DNA of 64,000 bases from JBBQVS01 sp964250805 (GTDB taxonomy: Bacteria; Chloroflexota; Ktedonobacteria; Ktedonobacterales; Ktedonobacteraceae), in contig CAXUHG010000007.1 of the NCBI GenBank assembly GCA_964250805.1, forward strand, positions 26,414-90,413, in the 5' to 3' direction. Numbering within the stretch: the first letter of the stretch is position 1; every line of letters begins with the position of its first letter. The notes under the pieces are model-generated. The model saw nothing but the letters and a program-made list of their open reading frames with translations. It was not told the DNA's origin and did not search any database. Made by a program: the position numbers and the translations under genes. Below are positions 45,718 through 54,505 of this stretch, piece after piece.

Positions 45718-46185
45718 ATGGCTGCACCGCGTGCGTCGCTGCTCGCTTTGCTTTCACATTCTTTGGCCCACTCACGCATTGTTTTTGACCCTCCAAATAC
45801 ACTGGTTCTGCTTGAACAGATGCTCGCTCACCTTGAGAATGAGTTGGATGTAACCATTGAAATCGGAACGATGACAGGCTTGTTGCTTCACCTCATCTAC
45901 AGCACTCTCCCAAGCACGCAGAAGTACATCCTGCTTACACTAGAGGCACGCGAGCATATCGAAAAGTATTTCCCTCACGATTTATTGTTGTGCTTGCAAA
46001 GCGTTAGAAGAGTAAACCAGTACTTGGCTTCTCCTCTGCCTATGGAAGAGGCGTATAATATACTTGGGATTTTTAAACAGGTGGATATTTTTATTGACAT
46101 CGGGCAGCACTCATTTACCGCTCCCTCAACGCACTTCTCTGGATATGATGATGCGTCTGTTTCTCCTGAGAGAGAGCATTACTGA
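45718..46185 (+). CDS. Small helical protein, possibly PRD-like
   Basis: 155 aa from ATG 45718 (GGAAGGGAG upstream; ten codons earlier there is no site). All-helical pattern: NTLVLLEQMLAHLENELDV, IGTMTGLLLHLIYSTLPS, KYILLTLEAREHIEKYF. The spacing of a conserved-type His in LLLHL after an amphipathic helix recalls PTS regulatory (PRD) domains, but there is no HTH or PTS domain. The match is weak. It is co-directional with, and 56 bases before, a ROK regulator, so a role in sugar response is plausible. Confidence 0.4.
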   Translation: MAAPRASLLALLSHSLAHSRIVFDPPNTLVLLEQMLAHLENELDVTIEIGTMTGLLLHLIYSTLPSTQKYILLTLEAREHIEKYFPHDLLLCLQSVRRVNQYLASPLPMEEAYNILGIFKQVDIFIDIGQHSFTAPSTHFSGYDDASVSPEREHY

Positions 46186-46241
46186 GGGCGAGAGGAGTAG
46201 TCAGCCGCTATACGTGTACTCTGTTCTCCGGTAGAAAGACT

Positions 46242-47516
46242 ATGGATGTGACATCATTTCTTGAGGGACCTGCGATTCCTGGGAGTTTGAGACAGATAAA
46301 TCGACTCATCATCTTACGCATGCTTCGCCAACACGGACCCGTTACCAAACCTATACTTGGTCAGTACAGTGGGATTAGCCGTCCAACTGTCTCCAAATTA
46401 GTTGATGAACTGGAAGAGCATGGATTAGCAGAATGTGTTGGCGTTACTTCACCAACAGCCAGTGGGGGAAAACCGGGGGCACTCTATCGCTTTAATGCCG
46501 AGGGGGTGCAGAGCGGTGCCATCTTTCTCAGCGTCGATACCGCATATTTGGCGGTTGTGAATGGGAATGGGCGAGTTCTGGGGAGCATCGAACGCTCGCT
46601 AGGTCCTGACCGCCGTCCCGAGCCGATCATCGCGCTAGTAACTGATGGGATACAGGAACTGCTAAGTTTGCTCCATATCAGTAAGCATCAGCTTTTAGGC
46701 ATTGGAGTTGGCGTACCGGGATTGACCTCATTTCAAACAGGTTATGTTCATTACGCTCCCCATTTTCCTGAGTGGCATGAGGTGCCACTCAGAGACCTCT
46801 TAAAAGCACGGCTTGAAGGAGAGGTGTGGGTTGATAACGATTGTCATGTCCAGGCACTTGCCGAACGGCACTTCGGAGCGGGGCAAAACTGTAGCGACTT
46901 TGTCACAGTGAAAAGCGGGATTGGAGTCTCGGCGGCTTTCTACTTGCAGGATACGCTCTACCGTGGGAGAGGTGAGACAGCGGGCGAGATTGGGCACATG
47001 ACGGTCCAGGATGATGGACCATTGTGTGAATGTGGCAATCATGGTTGTTGGGAGACGCTCGCGTCCACTACCTGGATGGTAGAACAGGCATACACACGGA
47101 TTCATCAAGACCGACTCCAATCCGAAGGAGTCATTTTGCCACGGAGATTGGATAAGGGAGAGCAACTGGAGCCACAAACCATTAAAGCACTCGCCAATAC
47201 GCTCTTTCGCCTCGCGAACGAAGGCGAGCCAGAGGCGATGTTACTCGTCCGTCAGCACGCTAACCATTTTGGAACGGGCGTTGCCTCAATAGTCAATACT
47301 CTCAATCCCCAACGTATCATTATTTGGGGTGATTCGGTGAGTGGGAGTGATTTGTTTTTAGAAACGGTGAGGACTGTAGTGCAACAAAGAGCATTGCATA
47401 GTCCACGCGAACAGTGTGAGATTGTGCTGTCGTCGCTGACTCTAAATGGAGGCGTCATTGGGGCCGCCAGTTTAGCAATTGATGCTCTCTTTACCAACTA
47501 TCAACCTGTGTCGTAA
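46242..47516 (+). CDS. ROK-family transcriptional regulator (NagC/XylR-like)
   Basis: 424 aa. An N-terminal winged helix (LIILRMLRQHGPVTKPILGQ, then ISRPTVSKLVDELEEHGL) is followed by a ROK sugar-kinase-like domain. The latter has GIGVGVPGL, VDNDCHVQALAERHFGAG and the zinc motif CECGNHGCWE. ROK repressors leave DNA when a sugar binds. It is close to GH30 and precedes a second ROK gene. The ribosome site is weak. It probably regulates the nearby glycosidase genes; targets are suggested by the dyad at the GH30 promoter. Confidence 0.85.
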   Translation: MDVTSFLEGPAIPGSLRQINRLIILRMLRQHGPVTKPILGQYSGISRPTVSKLVDELEEHGLAECVGVTSPTASGGKPGALYRFNAEGVQSGAIFLSVDTAYLAVVNGNGRVLGSIERSLGPDRRPEPIIALVTDGIQELLSLLHISKHQLLGIGVGVPGLTSFQTGYVHYAPHFPEWHEVPLRDLLKARLEGEVWVDNDCHVQALAERHFGAGQNCSDFVTVKSGIGVSAAFYLQDTLYRGRGETAGEIGHMTVQDDGPLCECGNHGCWETLASTTWMVEQAYTRIHQDRLQSEGVILPRRLDKGEQLEPQTIKALANTLFRLANEGEPEAMLLVRQHANHFGTGVASIVNTLNPQRIIIWGDSVSGSDLFLETVRTVVQQRALHSPREQCEIVLSSLTLNGGVIGAASLAIDALFTNYQPVS

Positions 47517-47586
47517 GTTGGTGTAGAGATGTGGAATAGGCGGATGAAAAGCACTAGTATTCCATTTCCATCGTCATCAAACTTTA

Positions 47587-47629
47587 GTTAGTTTTGACTC
47601 TTGACAAACTAACACATTGAGTCTATACT
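47587..47629 (+). promoter_or_regulatory. Promoter with overlapping dyad of the second ROK gene
   Basis: TTGACA (47601-47606), 17-base spacer, TATACT (47624-47629). The dyad GTTAGTTT (47587-47594) / AAACTAAC (47606-47613), 11 bases apart, straddles the -35 box, a layout for autorepression. Confidence 0.6.
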
Positions 47630-47698
47630 TGTTTTAGGAACTTACAGTATTTCAAGTGTTTCCATCTAGTATTGCACTTTGATTTAGTAAGGATGTTT

Positions 47699-49021
47699 AT
47701 GAATTCTTCCACTCGCCGTATTCCTCAAAAGTCCTCACCTTCTTTTGCAGAGAGTCAGCAAGAGATAGCGCAGGGTGCTGATCATCATGTTATGCGTGAG
47801 TTTAACCGCTTGCTCGTTCTCAATAGTGTCCGCGAACAGGGGCCACTTGCACGCGTACAAATCTCTCGTGTAACAGGACTGTCACGCACAACAGTGAGTA
47901 GCTTGATTGATACGCTTTTGTTGGAAGGATTGGTACGTGAGGGGGAGTTCTTAGACGCAAACTCAATGGGCGGTAGACGGGCAATGCTTGTTCGCTTTAA
48001 TGCTGACGCTGGGCGCGTTCTGGGAATCGATGTTGGTAGAACACATCTTACGTTGTTGATGACGAATTTGGCGGCAGAAGTCATTGCTCAACGTACATGT
48101 CCGTTTGCGATGGAACGCGGACCTGCTTTCTGTTTACCCCAATTGTTCCAGGAGGTGCGAGCCTTTGTCGAGAGTATGAACATTTCCTGGAAACACATAC
48201 TTGGCATTGGATTGGGCATCCCTGGACCACTAGATCCCCAACTCCATACCTTGAGCGACCCTCCAGGCATGCCTGCTTGGGACGGAGTGAATATCTGGCA
48301 AGCGTTTCAGCAAGAGTTCGATATTCCTCTTTATGTGGATAATGATGCCAACTTGGCGGCACTCGGTGAGAGTCGTTATGGCTCTGGTGTTGGAAGTACT
48401 GATCTTGCATATCTTAAAGTTGGTACTGGCATTGGTGCTGGTCTGCTTCTGGGTGGTCGTGTCTATCGTGGTCATGGTGGCAGTGCTGGCGAACTAGGTC
48501 ATGTCACGATTGATGAGAATGGGCCGCTGTGTCATTGTGGTAATCGTGGTTGCTTGGAGACCTTTGCCGGGGCACAGGCGATTATTCATGATGCTCGTCT
48601 GGGACTCTCGCTTGCTTGGTTGCGTACTCTGCAAGAGGTTTCTGAGCAGGCTTCTCCAGTGCTTGCTCGCCGTAGTGACGCCACGATTAAGGACGTTATT
48701 GAGGCAGCTCAGTATGGAGATCAAGCGAGTTGTGCGGCCCTTGCTCATGCAGGGGAGCGTATAGGCGTTGCTCTGGCTGGGCTGGTTAATCTGCTGAATC
48801 CTTCTACGATCGTCGTTGGTGGTGGTGTCAGTCGAGCTGAAGAATTATTTTTTCAACCACTACGGCGTGCCGTTTCCTCACGCAGTTTGCCTGCCGCTTG
48901 GAAAGAAACACGCATCCTCGCCAGCCAATTGAATTCTACTGCTGTTGCACTAGGTGCAGTCAGTCTAGTTATCACTACTGCTTTCAGTATGCCAATGGCC
49001 TGGTCAGGTCAAAGAGGGTGA
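47699..49021 (+). CDS. Second ROK-family transcriptional regulator
   Basis: 440 aa. The start is ATG 47699 with AAGGA 5 bases upstream; an in-frame ATG two codons earlier and a TTG nine codons earlier are less likely. Winged helix (LLVLNSVREQGPLARVQISR, then LSRTTVSSLIDTLLLEGL). The ROK domain has VLGIDVGRTHLTLL, IGLGIPGPLD, YVDNDANLAALGESRYGSG, TGIGAGLLLGG and zinc motif CHCGNRGCLE. The ATP/sugar-binding signature is more complete than in the first ROK protein. It lies before the SGNH esterase and the second GH92. A dyad over its own promoter suggests autoregulation. Confidence 0.85.
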   Translation: MNSSTRRIPQKSSPSFAESQQEIAQGADHHVMREFNRLLVLNSVREQGPLARVQISRVTGLSRTTVSSLIDTLLLEGLVREGEFLDANSMGGRRAMLVRFNADAGRVLGIDVGRTHLTLLMTNLAAEVIAQRTCPFAMERGPAFCLPQLFQEVRAFVESMNISWKHILGIGLGIPGPLDPQLHTLSDPPGMPAWDGVNIWQAFQQEFDIPLYVDNDANLAALGESRYGSGVGSTDLAYLKVGTGIGAGLLLGGRVYRGHGGSAGELGHVTIDENGPLCHCGNRGCLETFAGAQAIIHDARLGLSLAWLRTLQEVSEQASPVLARRSDATIKDVIEAAQYGDQASCAALAHAGERIGVALAGLVNLLNPSTIVVGGGVSRAEELFFQPLRRAVSSRSLPAAWKETRILASQLNSTAVALGAVSLVITTAFSMPMAWSGQRG

Positions 49022-49466
49022 AAGGGGGTGCCTGTAACAGGAATAAGGAGATTTCTTTAAGGTACTATATTTAGCAGGGGAGCAGTCACGAATTATATCT
49101 TCGAGATCGATTTTTTTCGTGGTGTCATCTTTTTCAAATAGATGACATCTTGACATGCTGTCCACTCATCAGGACGTAGACGAATTTTGACAATGAGGTA
49201 ATTATTCATTTGCTTTCTCTCAGAAGTTGTACTCGTCTCGTGAACTCTTTCTCACGTTGTTTTGACAGCCGCATCGCCAAATAATTGACGATGTTTCACC
49301 TCGACCGTGTAGGATGCAATGACGCAGATATGCTCTGGCGCAAAAGAGACCTCTCTTCGTAGCAAAACTATTCATAGGGAATCTATTTGGTTCCCTCTGA
49401 CTCTTAGAGAGCATCTTTCAACAGCCCTTGAGTATACAATTCGCGTGAAATGAAAGGATTTTTGTC
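49022..49466. other. Intergenic region, ROK to SGNH esterase
   Basis: About 445 bases. A 38-codon minus-strand frame (49093-49209, beginning MNNYLIVKIRLRPDEWTACQ) has only a weak ribosome site and is not claimed as a gene. No strong hairpin or consensus promoter was found. Confidence 0.3.
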
Positions 49467-50789
49467 ATGAAAACAACTTGCCGACGGATATGGCACAAGG
49501 TAGGCATACTCTTTATATCTCTTTGTTTGATGCTTGTTTTCTTCATTCCCGGTACCGTCCATGCGGCAACTTCTCCTATTAAGATTATGCCTTTGGGAGA
49601 CTCGATAACGTACGGGACGAACTCTTCCAATGGGGGCGGCTATCGTCTCCCTCTCTGGGATGAATTGATTTCTCAGGGCGCGAACGTTGATTTTGTCGGG
49701 TCGCAACAAAACGGACCGGAGAATTTTGACGCAGATAATGAAGGGCATTCTGGATGGAGGATTGACCAGATTTCTGCGAATGTTGTCAACTGGCTGACAA
49801 CCTACCAACCACAGATTATTTTGCTACACATTGGCACTAATGATATCGTACAAAATTATGACGTGACCAACGCACCAGCACGGTTGAGTACGCTCATCAA
49901 TCAGATCACGACGACGCTCCCAAATGCTACCCTGTTTGTGGCACAAATCGTCCCGCTCAATTCGAGTTCGAGTTCAAATGCGGAGGTCCAGACGTTTAAT
50001 TCGGCTATCCCCGATATCGTGAAAGCTGCCGGTTCCAATGTACATATGGTAGATATGTATGACGCGGTTCCTGCTAGTCTGCTTACAGACAACATTCATC
50101 CCAATGACTACGGCTATGCGCTGATGGCTAACGTCTGGCACACCGCTCTCCTGCCACAGCTGAGTCTTAGCAATCAGACCCATCAATTCTCGACGGATTT
50201 CGAGCAGGGTTCTCCGCAGCCGACCTCAAGCAATTTTGCGGATTCGAGCGGCTATCCGGCTGGCGGTAGCACAAATGTAGAGGGAGTGTGCTGCGGACTG
50301 AACGGACCAGAATTGGGATCTCGTAATGAGACCGCCCATAGCGGGACCACCGCTCTCCTGTATTCGGGCGAGGCAACCAATAGCAGCAGTGCAGATTATG
50401 CCTATCTGGTCGGTTTTAACCTGAGCGGATTGAACCTGACCGTAGATTCATCGACAGTACTCTCGTACTGGATCTATCCACAAAGTTCGACCGCGAACAG
50501 TCTAGTCACGGACACGAACAGCACCTGTGTAGCAATTGATTTGATCTTCAGCGATGGAAGTAACCTGCGCGACTCTGGTGCGGTCGATCAAAACGGCAAT
50601 CGGGCACACCCGGCGTATCAGTGTAATCACCTGACCCTTGATAACTGGAACCAGGTAACGGTTCGGCTGGGATCGTATGTCAATGGCAAAACTATTGAAC
50701 GTATCGACTTGGGCTACGATCAGGCAAACAGCACAGGGGGATATCGTGGCTATGTTGACGATATCAGTATCGCGGATAGTGCCGTGTAA
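49467..50789 (+). CDS. Secreted SGNH/GDSL esterase with the C-terminal domain shared with GH92
   Basis: 440 aa. Signal peptide (FISLCLMLVFFIPGTVHA). SGNH hydrolase blocks: MPLGDSITYG (Ser46), GHSGW, HIGTNDIVQ and DNIHPNDYG (Asp208, His211), like CE3-type acetyl xylan esterases. Residues about 242-440 are a separate domain nearly identical in order and sequence to the end of GH92 at 14027-17101 (SYWIYPQSS, FSDGSNLRDSGA, NRAHPAYQCNHLTLD). AAGGA lies 8 bases before the ATG. It probably deacetylates polysaccharide outside the cell. Confidence 0.85.
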   Translation: MKTTCRRIWHKVGILFISLCLMLVFFIPGTVHAATSPIKIMPLGDSITYGTNSSNGGGYRLPLWDELISQGANVDFVGSQQNGPENFDADNEGHSGWRIDQISANVVNWLTTYQPQIILLHIGTNDIVQNYDVTNAPARLSTLINQITTTLPNATLFVAQIVPLNSSSSSNAEVQTFNSAIPDIVKAAGSNVHMVDMYDAVPASLLTDNIHPNDYGYALMANVWHTALLPQLSLSNQTHQFSTDFEQGSPQPTSSNFADSSGYPAGGSTNVEGVCCGLNGPELGSRNETAHSGTTALLYSGEATNSSSADYAYLVGFNLSGLNLTVDSSTVLSYWIYPQSSTANSLVTDTNSTCVAIDLIFSDGSNLRDSGAVDQNGNRAHPAYQCNHLTLDNWNQVTVRLGSYVNGKTIERIDLGYDQANSTGGYRGYVDDISIADSAV

Positions 50790-50819
50790 ACCATCATCGG
50801 AGACAAAGTAACGTACAAC

Positions 50820-51000
50820 TAGATTCCAACTAGCATATCATGCTGCATAAGATTGCTGGTAGTAAAGAAGCGATCTGGCGTATTCTTCTCGCGCAGGCGT
50901 GTGGGTTGATGCAAGTTCTCGGCTCGATTATTAGCCGTTTGTGTTGACGATACTCCACGCTTGCCAGAAGTTCGCGCGTTGCTGCTTCATAACTCCTCAG
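50820..51000 (-). pseudogene. Remnant of an IS6-family transposase (frameshifted)
   Basis: On the minus strand one frame reads SYEAATRELLASVEYRQHKRL (20-residue part SYEAATRELLASVEYRQHKR), and the adjacent frame continues NNRAENLHQPTRLREK. Together these match the conserved end of IS6/IS240-type DDE transposases, with a frameshift between the two. The catalytic Asp residues and the inverted repeats are gone. A mobile element once inserted between the esterase and GH92 genes. Confidence 0.65.
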
Positions 51001-51404
51001 TTAGCAAAGACACGTTTTTTACATCACACCTTTAACCTTTCCGATTATACAATGCATAGAAAAAGAGGGGAAATCATCTATTCAATAGGAAATTACGCAA
51101 TAATTTCTTATTTACTTGACTTTTTCCCATATATCAGTATACTTCTATGTAATGTATCGTCATTTTAATCTTTTACAGAATGACCTGTACAGGCTTTTGC
51201 TCATGTCTTTTGTGAAAAACTGTTAGTACGGTTGTTACCGATTTTCCACAAGTAGAAATGTTTGAGCAAGCATCGCGAATAGAAAGGAGATCATCGGGAG
51301 CCTTTAGGCGATAATACTCATACCCTTAATGAAGAGGAAGTGTGAGGTAGTTCAGTCACTACTACGTTTGTTTGTCTGTGTAGACAAAGAGAGGAATCGT
51401 CATC
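51001..51404. other. Intergenic region before the second GH92
   Basis: About 400 AT-rich bases. It must contain the GH92 promoter, but no pair of boxes stands out. GAGGAATCG precedes the GH92 ATG. Confidence 0.3.
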
Positions 51405-54281
51405 ATGATGAGACGACTAGCGTTACTCACGAGTTTCATTCTTACCTTGTTTTTACTCGCTGGTATTTTTGGGGTAAATGGTACCCCTGTTGTCAAGGCA
51501 GCTTCTCTCGATACTCAAAACCTTACTCAGTACGTCAACACATTTTCCGGTACAACTGCTTTCCCTTCACCCAGCTCAGATATTTTTCCCACAGATGCAA
51601 GTGGGAATGTCTTTCCGGGCGCAGATGATCCTTTGGGTATGGTACAGTGGAGTCCCGACACCACTTCGGGTCTGCCGGGGGGCAACTATCAATACAACAG
51701 CAACACTATTACGGGTTTTAGTCTCACTCATTGGAGTGGTCCCGGCTGTTTCGCTGTTGGCGACATCCCCTTCATGCCCTACGTTGGGAGTTTAAGCACC
51801 TCGCCTGGCAGCAACTGGTCAGCATATAGCTCGACGTTCTCTCACTCCAACGAGTCGGCTTCTCCTGGCTACTATAGCGTTCTACTGGATGGACCTAAAG
51901 TCAAAACAGAACTCTCGGTCACGCCGCGCACCGGCTTTGGGCAGTTTACTTACCCTGCCTCGTCATCCTCTACTCTGCTCATCAACACATCAGGAAGTAG
52001 AAATGGAGTGAGTGCAAGTTCTGTCACTATTGATAATGCGAATAATCTTATTACAGGCTCAGCAACAAGCGGCAATTTCTGTTACAACAATGGTCCTTAC
52101 ACGATCTATTTTGCCGCTCAGTTCGTGCAAGGGTTCAGCGGATTCGGAACGTGGAATGGTTCAAACGTGAATGCCAACTCGACATCCAGCAATGGAACAC
52201 AGTCGGGCGCATATGTCACCTTTGATACCACACAAAACGCTGCTGTCCAAGTCAAGGTTGGCGTCTCCTTTGTGAGTGTCGATGGGGCGAAGGCGAACCT
52301 TAATGCTGAAAATTCCGGCAATGACTTCAATGCTGTACGCTCGGCGGCGAATACAAGCTGGAACAATGTGCTCAACCAGATTCAAGTTAGTGGTGGTAGC
52401 GATGCTGATACACAAACGTTCTACACCTCGCTCTATCACTCGCTCCTCTTCCCAAGCATCTTCAGCGATGTCGATGGTTCCTACATTGGCTTTGATAATA
52501 CTGTTCATAACACAGGCGGTCGTACACAATATGCTGTTTTCTCAGGTTGGGATATCTACCATAGCCAGATACCTCTCCTGGCACTGCTCCTACCGGGACA
52601 GACGAGTGATATGATGCAATCACTTGTTAACGATTACTCACAAAGTGGCTGTTTACCTAAGTGGTCGGTTTACAACTATCATACCGATGTCCAGGATGGA
52701 GATTCAGCTGATCCCATTATTGCAGAGGCATATGCCTTTGGTGCGACGAACTTTGATACGAAAACAGCATTACAAGCGATGATCAAGGGGGCAACCCAGC
52801 CCTGTACAACTGGAGCTTACACTGAACGTCCAGGTGGAGATACATATCAAGGGTTAGGGTATGTTCCTTACGGAACGCCGAACGTCACTGGAACGGCCTC
52901 AGCAACGCTGGAATACGCCACCGACGATTTTGCCATTTCTCGCTTCGCACACGCACTTGGGGATGGTCAAGATGAAACCATCTTCTCTGTACGAGCGCAG
53001 AACTGGGAAAATGAGTACAACGCCAGTACTGGCTTCATCGAGCCGCGCAACTCGGATGGCTCTTTTATCGCAGGCTACAACCATAATAGTCAGAATAACG
53101 GTGATTTTCAGGAAGGATCAGCATATCAATACACTTGGGCAGTGCCTTTCAATTTGCAAGGTCTCTTCAATCGCTTAGGCGGCAATAGTGCTGTGGTCAG
53201 CAGACTGAACACCTTCTTTACCAAATTGAACGATGGGGGAAACTCTTCGTATGCGTGGCTAGGTAACGAACCATCAACCCCCTCACCTTGGGAGTATGAT
53301 TTCGCAGGGCAGCCATCGGGGACACAAGAGGTTGTACGCGAGGAGATTACCCAGCTCTTTAACGCAAGTCCTGGTGGTATACCCGGCAATGATGATTTAG
53401 GTCAAACATCATCCACGTATGTCTTTGGAGCATTGGGCTTCTTCCCGCTCTATCCTGGCGAGGGAGACGTGGTTCTGGGTAGTCCGCTCTTCCCCAGCGC
53501 AACGATAACTCTGGGCAATGGCAAGCAGGTTCAGATCACCGGCAACGGAGCCGCTGACAATGCACCCTATGTCCAAAGCTTACAAGTGAACGGGCAAGAC
53601 TCGACACAATTGTGGCAACCCTATTCAACGCTTGCCAATGGAGCGACACTCGCCTTCACGTTGGGTACTACAGCCACCTCTTGGGGAACCAATGCAGCCG
53701 ATGCTCCTCCCTCATTTGATGCGGAAAATGGCCTCAGCAATATTGGAATCGGCGATGATAATCAAAGCTCAGCGGCTAACTTTGATGGAAGTGGCTATAG
53801 CTACTCACGTCAAGCGCTGCAAGCAGCGGGAATCACTGCCGGACAAACAGTGAGTTATAACGGTGTCAACTTTACCTGGCCCAATGCAGGTTCCGGTGGA
53901 GCGGACAACTATCTTGCACAGGGACAAACCGTTGGCGTTTCGGCAACCGATGGTGCAACCACCCTCGCATTCCTGGGAGCGGCAAATAATGGTCCTTCTC
54001 AAGGAACGGCGACCATTCACTATACTGATGGCTCAACGCAGGACTTCAACCTCGGCTTCAGCGATTGGACGCTTGGTGGAAATACGGCGCAACCATCATT
54101 TAACAATGGGACGGTGGCAACAACAGCAATGCGTGATAGCAATAATGGAGCGCAACAGGTTAGCACCTATGTGTTCTACACTGATGTAGCACTCCAAGGT
54201 GGAAAAACAGTGCAAAGCGTCACGCTCCCTAGTTTTGTCAATCAGGGCAGAATACACGTGTTCGCGCTTGCCACTAAATAG
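51405..54281 (+). CDS. Second secreted GH92 alpha-mannosidase
   Basis: 958 aa. Signal peptide (LALLTSFILTLFLLAGIFG). GH92 motifs: GADDPLGMVQWSPDT, SGPGCFAVGDIPFMP, GNEPSTPSPWEYD (acid Glu622) and GNDDLGQTSSTYVFGALGFF. Residues about 765-958 form a C-terminal beta-sandwich (SYSRQALQAAG, TIHYTDGSTQDFNLGFSDWT), as found in actinobacterial GH92 proteins. It differs from the tail of the other GH92 in this window. The paralogue at 14027-17101 is clearly related over the catalytic part only. It lies in the ROK/GH30/SGNH locus and probably acts on mannose-containing glycans. Confidence 0.9.
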   Translation: MMRRLALLTSFILTLFLLAGIFGVNGTPVVKAASLDTQNLTQYVNTFSGTTAFPSPSSDIFPTDASGNVFPGADDPLGMVQWSPDTTSGLPGGNYQYNSNTITGFSLTHWSGPGCFAVGDIPFMPYVGSLSTSPGSNWSAYSSTFSHSNESASPGYYSVLLDGPKVKTELSVTPRTGFGQFTYPASSSSTLLINTSGSRNGVSASSVTIDNANNLITGSATSGNFCYNNGPYTIYFAAQFVQGFSGFGTWNGSNVNANSTSSNGTQSGAYVTFDTTQNAAVQVKVGVSFVSVDGAKANLNAENSGNDFNAVRSAANTSWNNVLNQIQVSGGSDADTQTFYTSLYHSLLFPSIFSDVDGSYIGFDNTVHNTGGRTQYAVFSGWDIYHSQIPLLALLLPGQTSDMMQSLVNDYSQSGCLPKWSVYNYHTDVQDGDSADPIIAEAYAFGATNFDTKTALQAMIKGATQPCTTGAYTERPGGDTYQGLGYVPYGTPNVTGTASATLEYATDDFAISRFAHALGDGQDETIFSVRAQNWENEYNASTGFIEPRNSDGSFIAGYNHNSQNNGDFQEGSAYQYTWAVPFNLQGLFNRLGGNSAVVSRLNTFFTKLNDGGNSSYAWLGNEPSTPSPWEYDFAGQPSGTQEVVREEITQLFNASPGGIPGNDDLGQTSSTYVFGALGFFPLYPGEGDVVLGSPLFPSATITLGNGKQVQITGNGAADNAPYVQSLQVNGQDSTQLWQPYSTLANGATLAFTLGTTATSWGTNAADAPPSFDAENGLSNIGIGDDNQSSAANFDGSGYSYSRQALQAAGITAGQTVSYNGVNFTWPNAGSGGADNYLAQGQTVGVSATDGATTLAFLGAANNGPSQGTATIHYTDGSTQDFNLGFSDWTLGGNTAQPSFNNGTVATTAMRDSNNGAQQVSTYVFYTDVALQGGKTVQSVTLPSFVNQGRIHVFALATK

Positions 54282-54321
54282 GATAGACGTTTATCCTCGG
54301 TGAGCATACGCTCAATTTCAC

Positions 54322-54352
54322 AGGAGCATAGAGATGATTTCTCTATGCTCCT
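54322..54352. terminator. Hairpin after the second GH92
   Basis: Arms 54322-54334 and 54340-54352 (13 bp, perfect), 5-base loop, 41 bases after the stop. No strong T-tract. Confidence 0.55.
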
Positions 54353-54462
54353 CTCCTCAACTGCCTCTGGAGCAGCTATAGAGCATCCCTTCGGGAAAAT
54401 CAAGTGGCGAATAAGCAACCTTCTTCTGAGTGTTAATCATATACACAAGCATCAATGTATGC

Positions 54463-54468
54463 TAAAAT
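54463..54468 (+). promoter_or_regulatory. Extended -10 promoter of the first TIR-NB-ARC gene
   Basis: TGCTAAAAT with -10 box 54463-54468 and a weak -35 (TATACA, 54440-54445) at 17 bases. The expected transcript start, near 54475, lies after the ATG at 54455, supporting the start at 54506. Confidence 0.45.
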
Positions 54469-54505
54469 GACGAGGAAAGAATATGTCTTCTTGGATAGGC
54501 ACCAC

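Noticed and set aside
50941..51168. 75-codon plus-strand frame after the esterase
   Set aside because: Overlaps the transposase relic on the other strand, lacks a ribosome site and has no recognisable features.
54455..54505. Earlier start of the first TIR gene
   Set aside because: It lies before the predicted transcription start and extends beyond the start matching copy 2.
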